DNA of 5,582 bases from contig NZ_JAIWOI010000372.1 of assembly GCF_020217005.1 (NCBI RefSeq), positions 1 through 5,582 on the forward strand, read 5' to 3'. The stretch's first letter is position 1, and each line of letters begins with the position of its first letter. Origin of the DNA: Rheinheimera sp. Lineage in GTDB: Bacteria; Pseudomonadota; Gammaproteobacteria; Enterobacterales; Alteromonadaceae. The position numbers were made by a program, and so were the translations under genes. Positions 1 to 5,582 of the stretch are shown one piece after another. The notes beneath the pieces are model-generated. The model made no database searches. It was not told where the DNA came from and worked only from the letters and a program-made list of their open reading frames with translations.

Positions 1-66
1 GAAGATGACCTAATAGAACGCTTCAGACAGCATACTGCTGAGTATGCTGTCCGATGGGCTGCTTAA
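1..66 (+). other. possible 3' end of an unidentified plus-strand ORF
   Basis: Frame 1 is open from the window edge to a TAA at 64-66, giving about 21 residues that end in EYAVRWAA. I do not recognise the family. The stretch is too short to separate a real C-terminus from chance, and the perfect inverted repeat at 26-51 lies inside it, which would be unusual for coding sequence. If real, it would converge on dapD, and the hairpin at 78-103 with its T-run would sit where its terminator is expected. Frame 2 is also open, from 17 to the stop at 113-115, and has no better support. Confidence 0.2.
26..51. repeat. perfect 11-bp inverted repeat with 4-nt loop
   Basis: The arms GACAGCATACT (26-36) and AGTATGCTGTC (41-51) are exact reverse complements around the loop GCTG. 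No T-run follows on either strand, so this is not a standard Rho-independent terminator. It could be a REP-like palindrome, a structure protecting the 3' end of the dapD message, or the end of a mobile repeat. The pairing is seen directly; the role is unknown. Confidence 0.6.
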
Positions 67-77
67 TGAGAAATTCG

Positions 78-108
78 TGGGGATCCCTCAGGATCTGACC
101 CCATTTTT
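78..108 (+). terminator. interrupted hairpin followed by a T-run
   Basis: TGGGG (78-82) and ATCC (83-86) pair with GGAT (91-94) and CCCCA (99-103). The loop is CTCA, and CTGA (95-98) bulges on the 3' side. Five T residues follow at 104-108, so it reads best as a plus-strand terminator for a gene entering from the left. In the minus direction it lies just beyond the dapD stop and could end the map-glnD-dapD transcript, but the sequence after the stem on that strand (CGAATTTC) is a poor T-tract. The bulge makes a simple strong terminator less certain. Confidence 0.4.
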
Positions 109-111
109 ATC

Positions 112-936
112 TTAATCTATGCTACGCAGCAGAGCGTTGATACCCACTTTAGCGCGGGTCTGGGCATCTACTTTTTTCACGATAATGGCGGCGTACAGGC
201 TGTGTGTGCCGTCTTTCGATGGAATAGAGCCTGGCACCACGACAGCGCCTGCCGGAACACGGCCATAGGTAATTTCACCGGTTTCACGGTCGTAAATACG
301 GGTCGACTGGCTGATATAAACACCCATTGAAAGCACTGCGCCTTCTTCGATGATTACGCCTTCCACCACTTCAGAGCGGGCACCGATAAAGCAGTTGTCT
401 TCAATAATGGTTGGGTTGGCTTGCAGTGGCTCTAATACACCACCAATACCTACGCCACCTGATAAGTGTACGTTTTTACCGATCTGAGCACAGGAGCCCA
501 CAGTGGCCCATGTATCGACCATAGTACCTTCACCGACATAAGCGCCTATATTGACGTAAGAAGGCATCAGCACCACGTTTTTATCGATAAAACTGCCTTT
601 ACGCACTGCGGCAGGAGGTACCACACGTACGCCTTCAGCCACGAAACGCTCGTGGGTGTAGTCAGCAAATTTCATTGGTACTTTATCGAAGAAACGGTTT
701 TCAGCGCCGTCCATTACCTGATTGTCATTGATACGGAAAGATAGCAAGACCGCTTTTTTCAGCCATTGGTGAGTGACCCATTCGCCGGCAATTTTTTCAG
801 CAACACGGGCTTTACCGCTATCCAGCAGTTCAATAGCTGCGGTCACAGCTGTTTTCACTTCTGCAGTAACTGTTGATGGAGTAATGGACGCACGTTGTTC
901 AAACGCGGCTTCGATAACGGATTTTAAATCTGACAA
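112..936 (-). CDS. dapD: 2,3,4,5-tetrahydropyridine-2,6-dicarboxylate N-succinyltransferase
   Basis: DapD transfers succinyl from succinyl-CoA to tetrahydrodipicolinate, a committed step of the succinylase branch to meso-diaminopimelate and lysine; it is a cytoplasmic homotrimer. The 274 residues equal the E. coli length and align throughout. An N-terminal helical domain (about 1-105, including [20 protein letters not shown] at 53-72) precedes a left-handed beta-helix of hexapeptide repeats (about 107-235, e.g. [20 protein letters not shown]) and a short C-terminal tail. Asp141 and Glu189 fall at positions implicated in catalysis in the mycobacterial enzyme. The start is TTG at 936-934: an in-frame TGA at 954-952 excludes a longer form, no ATG lies between, and the N-terminus matches the family from here. 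It begins 4 nt after the glnD stop, so it is the last gene of a map-glnD-dapD operon and probably translationally coupled. Identity is very sure. Confidence 0.98.
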   Translation of the reverse strand: MSDLKSVIEAAFEQRASITPSTVTAEVKTAVTAAIELLDSGKARVAEKIAGEWVTHQWLKKAVLLSFRINDNQVMDGAENRFFDKVPMKFADYTHERFVAEGVRVVPPAAVRKGSFIDKNVVLMPSYVNIGAYVGEGTMVDTWATVGSCAQIGKNVHLSGGVGIGGVLEPLQANPTIIEDNCFIGARSEVVEGVIIEEGAVLSMGVYISQSTRIYDRETGEITYGRVPAGAVVVPGSIPSKDGTHSLYAAIIVKKVDAQTRAKVGINALLRSID

Positions 937-940
937 AACT

Positions 941-3565
941 TTATCCCTCTGTCACATGAGTTAATTGTTCGACAAGAACACGGCGCAGTTGTGATTGTTG
1001 ATCGGCATCCAGCGCCTGATCTTGTCGCGTAGAAATCATAAAAAAGTCTTCGGCTTTTTCGCCTATAGTGGTGATTTTTGCAGCGTGAATACTGATCTCA
1101 CATTGCTGGAACACTGAGCCTATATCGGCCAATAACCCCGGCATATCTAAAGCGGTAATTTCCACCATAGTACGGTGTTTATTGGCTCCCGGAATAAACA
1201 CCACTTTGGGCGCAATGTTAAAGGGCCGCATCTGGCGGGATAAACGGGGTTTACCTCGTGATAAATCCGGTTTGCCGCTAATATAGCTTTCCAGCGCACG
1301 TTTCAGGCTTTGTAAACGCGAAGGTGAGGTCACAGGCTCGCCGTTTTGCTCCAGGATCACAAAGGTATCCATGGCATAACCATCTTTATTGGTCATGATC
1401 TGGGCATCAAAAATATTGACCTTTTTGCTGTCGAGTGCAGCCACTAAATGAGCAAATAAGTTGTCCTGATCCGGTGTGTAAACAAACACCTGAGTGCTGC
1501 CACGGTAAGGGGTTTTATCCACTAGCACTAAAGGCTCGTGTGGATCTTTGTGGCGCAAAATATGCTCACAATGCCAGACAATTTGTTTAGGGTTGTAACG
1601 CGCGAAATAATCGGCTTTGATCCGGCTCCACAACTGCAGCACTTCTTGTTCGGTAAAGCCTTGTTTTTGCAGTAGCTTCATGGCTTCTGCCTGATTTTCG
1701 CGAATTAAGTCGCGTAAATCCATTGGCTTTTCCAGGCCACGACGGAAAGCTTTTTGCGTGCCTAAATAGAGTTCACGTAATAACGAGCCTTTCCAATCAT
1801 TCCACAAGTTGTCGTTGGTGGCGCGAATATCGGCCAGCGTCAGGCAATACAAATAGTTAAGACGGGTTTCGTCGCGTACTTTGTCGGCAAATTCAGCAAT
1901 AACCGCTGGGTCGTGAATATCGCGGCGCTGTGCTGTCACTGACATCAATAAATGACTTTCCACCAACCAGGCCAGCAACTTGCTGTCAAAGTCACTTAAC
2001 TTATGCAGTTTGCCAAATTCACGGGCATCCAGAGAGCCTAATTCGGAGTGATCGCCGCCTCTACCTTTGGCAATGTCATGGAAAATACCGGCCAGATATA
2101 AAATCTCAGGTTTTTCCATACGTTTGACTATGTCAGTGCAGAGCGGAAACTCGTTTTCAAAACCTGCTTGTGAATAACGGTATAAGTTTTTCAGCACTCG
2201 GTGCGTATGTTCATCCACGGTGTAGGCATGGAATAAATCAAACTGCATTTGTCCGACAATATTACGCCAGGCCGGCAGATAAGAGGCCAGAATGCCGTGC
2301 CTGTGCATGAGTGTAATGGCTCTGTCCATTCCACGTGGATGACGCATGATGGTCATAAACAGCTGACGACAGGCTTCATAATCCTGCAAATCACCCATCA
2401 GACGACGCCTGACTAAACGCAGCAAACGAATGGTATCTGAGTGAATGCCGGTGATATTGGAGTTGTTCGCTATATGCCAGAACAGTCGCAGAATATTTTC
2501 ACGACGGGCAAAAACCGCATTGTCGGTAGCGCGGATTAAATGGCCGGTCAGCTCAAAAAAATCATCCAGCTTTTGCTGTTTTAGTTTGCTTTGGCTATTG
2601 AGAATACTGCCGTCAAAATGCTGCAGCAGCATATCGTTCAGTTCAGCGACCCTTTGTACTGTCTGGAAAAACCTCTTCATCATACGTTCAACAGAAGCTT
2701 TACCATCATCACCAAAACCTAAACGTTTGGCGACAGCAGGCTGATAGTCAAACAGAATACGGTTTTCATTTCGGCCGGATTCAACATGCAGGGCAAAACG
2801 CATTTGCCATAAGTAGGCCTCACACTCCATCAGCTCCTGATACTCATCTTCAGTCAGATACTGATAAGCCACCAGTTCACGCATGGTTCTGGTATTAAAA
2901 TGTTTTTTCGCCACCCAGCCTATGGTCTGAATATCACGCAGGCCACCGGGATTGGCTTTTAAATTAGGTTCCAGGTTATAGGCTGTACCGTGATACTGAG
3001 CGTGACGCTGCTGTTGTTCGTCACGTTTGGCCTGGAAAAATGCCTGAGAGGTCCAGAAGCTATCTTTACAGACCTGGACTTGTAACTCATCAAACAACTC
3101 TTTGCTGCCGGTCAGCAGGCGCATTTCCATCAGGTTGGTGGCAATGGTGATGTCTTCTCTGCCCAGAGTCACAGATTCTTTCACGCTACGGACACTGTGG
3201 CCGACTTCTAAACGTAAGTCCCACAGCAAGGTAATAAACTGGCTGATTTGTTCTTTTTGCTGAGCGTCGAGTTTGCTGTCGGTCAACAACAATAAATCGA
3301 TGTCAGAGCAAGGGTGTAGTTCACCCCTGCCATAACCACCGACGGCTATCAGACTTATTTTTTTATGTTTATGCAGATCGAAGTGCTGCCATAAAGACAC
3401 CAGCACCTCGTCGATAAAACGGGCGCGGGCTTTGACTAAACTGCCAACGGTTTGATGCTCAAAGGCATGTTTCAGCCAATCATTAAACTCGGCAAAATGT
3501 TTTTTATAGCTATCCAGTGTACATAAACCGGGTAAAGACTTATTAAACGCCAGCGCCATGTTCAT
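941..3565 (-). CDS. glnD: bifunctional PII uridylyltransferase/uridylyl-removing enzyme
   Basis: GlnD senses glutamine. When nitrogen is scarce it attaches UMP to PII proteins (GlnB/GlnK); when glutamine is high it removes UMP, controlling glutamine synthetase adenylylation and NtrB/NtrC signalling. The protein is 874 residues against about 890 in E. coli. Domains in order: a nucleotidyltransferase domain with the motif [15 protein letters not shown] (76-90), where Asp88 and Asp90 are the expected metal ligands; a helical linker with NPGGLRDIQ (205-213); an HD hydrolase domain with His453, His496-Asp497 and later His538 and Asp579; and two C-terminal ACT domains (about 690-765 and 799-874) that bind glutamine. 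The start is ATG at 3565, preceded by GAGGT with 7-nt spacing; the ATG two codons later (3559) is spaced less well. It follows map after 47 nt with no evident terminator. All active-site motifs are intact. Confidence 0.98.
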   Translation of the reverse strand: MNMALAFNKSLPGLCTLDSYKKHFAEFNDWLKHAFEHQTVGSLVKARARFIDEVLVSLWQHFDLHKHKKISLIAVGGYGRGELHPCSDIDLLLLTDSKLDAQQKEQISQFITLLWDLRLEVGHSVRSVKESVTLGREDITIATNLMEMRLLTGSKELFDELQVQVCKDSFWTSQAFFQAKRDEQQQRHAQYHGTAYNLEPNLKANPGGLRDIQTIGWVAKKHFNTRTMRELVAYQYLTEDEYQELMECEAYLWQMRFALHVESGRNENRILFDYQPAVAKRLGFGDDGKASVERMMKRFFQTVQRVAELNDMLLQHFDGSILNSQSKLKQQKLDDFFELTGHLIRATDNAVFARRENILRLFWHIANNSNITGIHSDTIRLLRLVRRRLMGDLQDYEACRQLFMTIMRHPRGMDRAITLMHRHGILASYLPAWRNIVGQMQFDLFHAYTVDEHTHRVLKNLYRYSQAGFENEFPLCTDIVKRMEKPEILYLAGIFHDIAKGRGGDHSELGSLDAREFGKLHKLSDFDSKLLAWLVESHLLMSVTAQRRDIHDPAVIAEFADKVRDETRLNYLYCLTLADIRATNDNLWNDWKGSLLRELYLGTQKAFRRGLEKPMDLRDLIRENQAEAMKLLQKQGFTEQEVLQLWSRIKADYFARYNPKQIVWHCEHILRHKDPHEPLVLVDKTPYRGSTQVFVYTPDQDNLFAHLVAALDSKKVNIFDAQIMTNKDGYAMDTFVILEQNGEPVTSPSRLQSLKRALESYISGKPDLSRGKPRLSRQMRPFNIAPKVVFIPGANKHRTMVEITALDMPGLLADIGSVFQQCEISIHAAKITTIGEKAEDFFMISTRQDQALDADQQSQLRRVLVEQLTHVTEG
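945..950 (-). promoter_or_regulatory. dapD ribosome binding site inside the end of glnD
   Basis: On the minus strand AGAGGG (950 to 945) lies 8 nt before the TTG at 936. It overlaps the last codons of glnD (GAG GGA TAA). This Shine-Dalgarno match at standard spacing supports the TTG start. It also means ribosomes finishing glnD cover the dapD initiation site, consistent with coupled translation. Confidence 0.75.
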
Positions 3566-3612
3566 TTGCTTTACCTCAGGTCTTAAGCGGCCGCCGCTGG
3601 TGCGGTATGAAC

Positions 3613-4404
3613 TTATTCGGCCGTAACTATTCGTTCTATGGTGTCGTCTGATCTCAGCGTTAATATTTCGCAGCCGGTATCTGTCACGACAATAGTGTGT
3701 TCAAACTGCGCTGATAAACTACGATCTTTGGTGACAACCGTCCAGCCGTCTTTTAACAATTTACTGTGACGCTCACCTGCGTTGATCATCGGCTCAATCG
3801 TCAAACACATACCGGTTTTTAAGGTGTCACCTGTGCCAGGGCGGCCATAATGCAGCACCTGTGGGTCTTCATGGAACACCTGACCTATACCGTGACCGCA
3901 GTATTCACGTACTACGGAGTAGCTGTGTTTTTCTGCATGTTGTTGAATCACAAAACCTATATCACCTAAACGGGCGCCGTTTTTCACTTTACGAATGCCC
4001 ATGTAGAGGCACTCCTGCGTTACACGAATTAAACGTTCCGCCATAATGCTTGGCTTGCCGATGACAAACATTTTTGAGGTATCACCGTGATAACCGTCTT
4101 TAATCACTGTGATATCAATATTGATGATGTCGCCTTCCTTGAGTTTTTTCTCTGGTGACGGAATGCCATGGCAAATCACCTGATTGACTGAAGTACAGAT
4201 AGATTTTGGAAAACCATGGTAATTCAGCGGGGCTGGGATAGCCTGCTGCACATCCACTATGTAGTTGTGGCAAATGGTATTGAGCTCTTCGGTGGTGACA
4301 CCGGCTTTGACGTATGGCTCAATCATCTCTAATACTTCGGCAGCTAACTTACCAGCCACACGCATTTTTTCGATCTGATCTGCTGTTTTAATAATCGCGG
4401 CCAT
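3613..4404 (-). CDS. map: methionine aminopeptidase, type I
   Basis: Map removes the N-terminal methionine from nascent proteins whose second residue is small; it is a cytosolic two-metal enzyme acting at the ribosome exit and is essential in E. coli. From the ATG at 4404 the protein has 263 residues (E. coli 264) and starts MAAIIKTADQIEKMRVAG, matching the family start. The five metal ligands fall at the E. coli numbers: Asp97, Asp108, His171, Glu204 and Glu235. His79 is also kept. The frame stays open upstream to a TTG at 4449, but those 15 residues have no family counterpart, and an AG-rich ribosome site (GAGAGAGA, 4416 to 4409) sits just before 4404. It is the first gene of the map-glnD-dapD operon and diverges from rpsB. 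Confidence 0.98.
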   Translation of the reverse strand: MAAIIKTADQIEKMRVAGKLAAEVLEMIEPYVKAGVTTEELNTICHNYIVDVQQAIPAPLNYHGFPKSICTSVNQVICHGIPSPEKKLKEGDIINIDITVIKDGYHGDTSKMFVIGKPSIMAERLIRVTQECLYMGIRKVKNGARLGDIGFVIQQHAEKHSYSVVREYCGHGIGQVFHEDPQVLHYGRPGTGDTLKTGMCLTIEPMINAGERHSKLLKDGWTVVTKDRSLSAQFEHTIVVTDTGCEILTLRSDDTIERIVTAE

Positions 4405-4438
4405 GCCATCTCTCTCTGCTGTAAAAATACACATTTCA

Positions 4439-4467
4439 TTGTGTTTCAAGGGTGCTTATGGTATAAA
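4439..4467 (+). promoter_or_regulatory. rpsB promoter with extended -10 and GC-rich discriminator
   Basis: TATAAA (4462-4467) is preceded by TGG (4459-4461), forming an extended -10 element. A weak -35, TTGTGT (4439-4444), lies 17 nt upstream, and an A/T-rich stretch (4421-4438) could act as an UP element. The bases after the -10 are GCGCGCCGCG, a GC-rich discriminator of the kind found at stringently controlled rRNA and ribosomal protein promoters. The start would lie near 4474-4476, giving a leader of about 170 nt. The motifs are visible; stringent control is inferred. Confidence 0.65.
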
Positions 4468-4486
4468 GCGCGCCGCGATTTGGCAA
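4458..4486 (-). promoter_or_regulatory. candidate map promoter (sigma70-like)
   Basis: On the minus strand TTGCCA (4486 to 4481) matches five of six bases of the -35 consensus. After 17 nt comes TACCAT (4463 to 4458), four of six for the -10 including its conserved second and last positions. Transcription would begin near 4450, giving map a leader of about 45 nt. The -10 overlaps the -10 of the rpsB promoter on the other strand. The -10 is weak and other pairings are possible, so this is a tentative call. Confidence 0.35.
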
Positions 4487-4644
4487 ATCAGATTCTGCTA
4501 AAAACGCAAAACGCAGATTAAAACTGCAATTAACTAAACAACACACATACATCGACACATAAGCCGGGGTGCTGCAACTCATTGAGTTTCGGTCGGTTTT
4601 ATGGGATGTATGGAGGCCCAACCCCATTATTGAGGAATATTCAA
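4475..4644 (+). promoter_or_regulatory. rpsB mRNA leader, S2 autoregulatory (t44-type) element
   Basis: A long leader separates the likely start site from the rpsB ATG. Its 3' part resembles the conserved gammaproteobacterial rpsB leader (t44/tff RNA family), through which S2 represses rpsB-tsf translation in E. coli. Visible elements are GGGGT (4566-4570), complementary to ACCCC (4621-4625) and closing a domain just before the ribosome site; a small hairpin AACTC/GAGTT (4576-4588) with loop ATT; a GGTCGG segment (4591-4596); and an upstream TGGAGG (4611-4616) besides the working GAGGA. The 5' part (4475-4560) is A-rich with only a weak 5-bp TCTGC/GCAGA pairing (4494-4517). The exact start is inferred. 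Assignment rests on synteny and recalled family features, not a covariance search. Confidence 0.7.
4632..4636 (+). promoter_or_regulatory. rpsB ribosome binding site
   Basis: GAGGA lies 8 nt before the ATG at 4645 and decides this start over upstream in-frame candidates (ATG 4606, TTG 4582), which lack a Shine-Dalgarno sequence. It begins 6 nt after the ACCCC strand of the leader helix (4621-4625), so folding of that helix or bound S2 could plausibly limit ribosome access. Confidence 0.8.
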
Positions 4645-5373
4645 ATGGCTAAAGTTTCTATGCGCGATATGCTCCAGGCGGGCGTACATTTCGGTCACCA
4701 AACACGTTACTGGAACCCAAAAATGAAGCCATTCATTTTCGGCGCTCGTAACCGTGTACACATCATCAACCTGGAACAAACTGTTCCTATGATGAACGAT
4801 GCTCTGGCTTTCATTCAGTCTGTTGCTGCTAAAAAAGGCAAAATCCTGTTTGTTGGTACTAAGCGCGCTGCCTCTGAAGCGATCAAAGAAGCTGCTTTGC
4901 AAGTTGACCAGTACTATGTAAACCACCGTTGGTTAGGTGGCATGCTGACCAACTGGAAAACTGTTCGCCAGTCTATCAAACGTTTAAAAGACCTGGAGTC
5001 TCAAAGCCAGGACGGTACTTTCGACAAGCTGACTAAAAAAGAAGCTTTAGACCGTACCCGTGAGATGGATAAGCTGGAAAAGAGCTTAGGCGGTATCAAA
5101 GACATGGGCGGCTTGCCTGATGTTCTGTTTGTGATCGACGCTGACCACGAACACATTGCAATTAAAGAAGCCAACAACCTGGGTATTCCAGTAGTATCTA
5201 TCGTTGATACTAACTCTGATCCTAAAGGTGTTGACTATGTAATCCCTGGTAACGATGACGCTATCCGCGCTATCCAGTTATACCTGGGTGCAGTCAATCA
5301 GGCCATTACTGAAGGCCGCAGCAAAAACATCGAAGTTCAGGCTGAATCTGAAAACTTCGTAGCTGCTGAGTAA
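4645..5373 (+). CDS. rpsB: 30S ribosomal protein S2
   Basis: S2 is a late-assembling protein on the solvent side of the small subunit, near the head-body junction, where it helps S1 join. The 242 residues compare with 241 in E. coli. The start [20 protein letters not shown] and the region [20 protein letters not shown] (21-40) are typical. The coiled-coil insertion falls at about 105-155, and the C-terminal signature [14 protein letters not shown] begins at residue 180. The frame runs open upstream to a TTG at 4582, but the family starts at the ATG at 4645, which has a good ribosome site; the stop is TAA. Codon choice (frequent GCT, GGT, CGT, AAA) fits a highly expressed gene. It is the first gene of rpsB-tsf and is probably repressed by its own product through the leader. 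Confidence 0.99.
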   Translation: MAKVSMRDMLQAGVHFGHQTRYWNPKMKPFIFGARNRVHIINLEQTVPMMNDALAFIQSVAAKKGKILFVGTKRAASEAIKEAALQVDQYYVNHRWLGGMLTNWKTVRQSIKRLKDLESQSQDGTFDKLTKKEALDRTREMDKLEKSLGGIKDMGGLPDVLFVIDADHEHIAIKEANNLGIPVVSIVDTNSDPKGVDYVIPGNDDAIRAIQLYLGAVNQAITEGRSKNIEVQAESENFVAAE

Positions 5374-5386
5374 TTGCATTGTCTCC

Positions 5387-5408
5387 GTAGCCTTGTCATC
5401 AAGGCTAC
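5387..5408 (+). repeat. perfect 9-bp hairpin after rpsB
   Basis: GTAGCCTTG (5387-5395) and CAAGGCTAC (5400-5408) pair perfectly around the loop TCAT, 13 nt beyond the rpsB stop. The following bases (ATCTGGGAC) hold no T-run, so a standard intrinsic terminator is unlikely. Possible roles are stabilising the 3' end of rpsB mRNA, marking an RNA processing point, or pausing polymerase between rpsB and tsf. Confidence 0.6.
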
Positions 5409-5436
5409 ATCTGGGACAGGTATAAAGCAGGTTTAA

Positions 5437-5464
5437 ACACACAGGGGCATTTGCCCCTGTTTGT
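5437..5464 (+). terminator. possible attenuator hairpin before tsf
   Basis: ACAGGGGCA (5441-5449) pairs with TGCCCCTGT (5452-5460), leaving a TT loop, or a four-base ATTT loop if the top pair opens. Beyond one C/T mismatch, ACA (5437-5439) pairs with TGT (5462-5464), for a 12-bp stem in total. Only a short T-rich TTTGT follows directly; a TTTTT at 5475-5479 is too distant. It looks like a partial terminator that could lower tsf transcription relative to rpsB, or a stability element. Full termination is unlikely because no clear tsf promoter is seen downstream. Confidence 0.45.
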
Positions 5465-5493
5465 CCACGAAAAATTTTTGCGAGGAACTCCCC

Positions 5494-5582
5494 ATGGCTG
5501 TAACTGCCGGTTTGGTAAAAGAATTACGCGAGCGCACTGGCGCTGGCATGATGGACTGCAAAAAAGCTTTAGAAGAAACTGC
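5494..5582 (+). CDS. tsf: translation elongation factor Ts (5' part, cut by window end)
   Basis: EF-Ts is the nucleotide exchange factor that releases GDP from EF-Tu so that it can bind GTP and aminoacyl-tRNA again. Only 29 codons and two bases are present. The peptide [20 protein letters not shown], followed by DCKKALEET, matches the N-terminal domain of the family, including the conserved [15 protein letters not shown] segment. The ATG at 5494 is preceded by GAGGA (5482-5486) with 7-nt spacing. It follows rpsB by 120 bp with no obvious promoter of its own, so it is probably read from the rpsB promoter through the two spacer hairpins. The rest of the gene lies beyond the right edge. Confidence 0.97.
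   Translation, partial: MAVTAGLVKELRERTGAGMMDCKKALEET

Noticed and set aside
466..744. Open frames antisense to dapD, glnD, map and rpsB (for example 466-744 plus strand)
   Set aside because: They mirror strongly conserved genes, have no recognisable domains or convincing ribosome sites, and are explained as shadow frames.
3587..3594. GCGGCCGC (NotI site) between map and glnD, and GTTTAAAC (PmeI site) at 5431-5438, as cloning scars
   Set aside because: Both lie in natural spacers of a syntenic block with no vector sequence around them. Rare 8-bp palindromes occur by chance.
4405..4449. N-terminal extension of map to an upstream TTG at 4449
   Set aside because: The extra 15 residues have no counterpart in the family, and the ATG at 4404 has an AG-rich ribosome site and gives the usual length with E. 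coli numbering of the metal ligands.
4582..4644. N-terminal extension of rpsB to TTG 4582 or ATG 4606
   Set aside because: These codons lie in the structured leader without ribosome sites. S2 proteins begin at the [10 protein letters not shown] segment, and GAGGA is correctly spaced from the ATG at 4645.
5393..5426. A tsf promoter made of TTGTCA (5393-5398) and TATAAA (5421-5426)
   Set aside because: The individual hexamers look good, but they are 22 nt apart, too far for sigma70, and no TG extends the -10. The TTGTCA is also part of a hairpin.
1..5582. A new defence, mobile or biosynthetic system
   Set aside because: All complete genes are intact members of known housekeeping families in their usual order. 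Apart from the 111-bp left edge, no accessory sequence is present.

Overview
The window carries a conserved housekeeping block of a gammaproteobacterium. Five genes are recognisable: dapD, glnD and map read leftward on the minus strand, and rpsB and the first 29 codons of tsf read rightward on the plus strand. The order dapD-glnD-map / rpsB-tsf, with map and rpsB diverging, is the one known from Escherichia coli and many relatives. The proteins closely resemble their E. coli counterparts. Some spacers and codons differ, which suggests a non-enteric lineage such as Alteromonadales or Rheinheimera-like bacteria. That placement is an inference from general resemblance.

Layout: positions 1-111 hold no identifiable whole gene. 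They contain a perfect 11-bp inverted repeat (26-51), a second interrupted hairpin followed by five T residues on the plus strand (78-108), and perhaps the last 21 codons of an unidentified plus-strand ORF. Next comes dapD (112-936), which has a TTG start and lies 4 nt behind glnD (941-3565). glnD lies 47 nt behind map (3613-4404). The three form a likely operon read from map to dapD. Between map and rpsB (4405-4644) is a divergent promoter region followed by a long rpsB leader. The leader has the features of the autoregulatory S2/t44-type leader found upstream of rpsB in gammaproteobacteria. rpsB (4645-5373) is followed by a 120-bp spacer with two strong hairpins and then by tsf, which runs off the right edge.

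Functionally, rpsB and tsf make ribosomal protein S2 and elongation factor Ts. map removes the initiator methionine from new proteins. glnD is the nitrogen-status sensor that uridylylates PII. dapD makes an intermediate of the diaminopimelate/lysine pathway. The block therefore joins translation, nitrogen sensing and cell-wall/lysine supply.

All complete genes are intact, have near-standard lengths and keep their key residues. I see no CRISPR array, tRNA, rRNA, intact insertion sequence or evidence of a new multi-gene system. The points worth a second look are regulatory: the rpsB leader, the overlapping divergent promoters, the rpsB-tsf hairpins, the TTG start of dapD, and the repeat-rich left edge.
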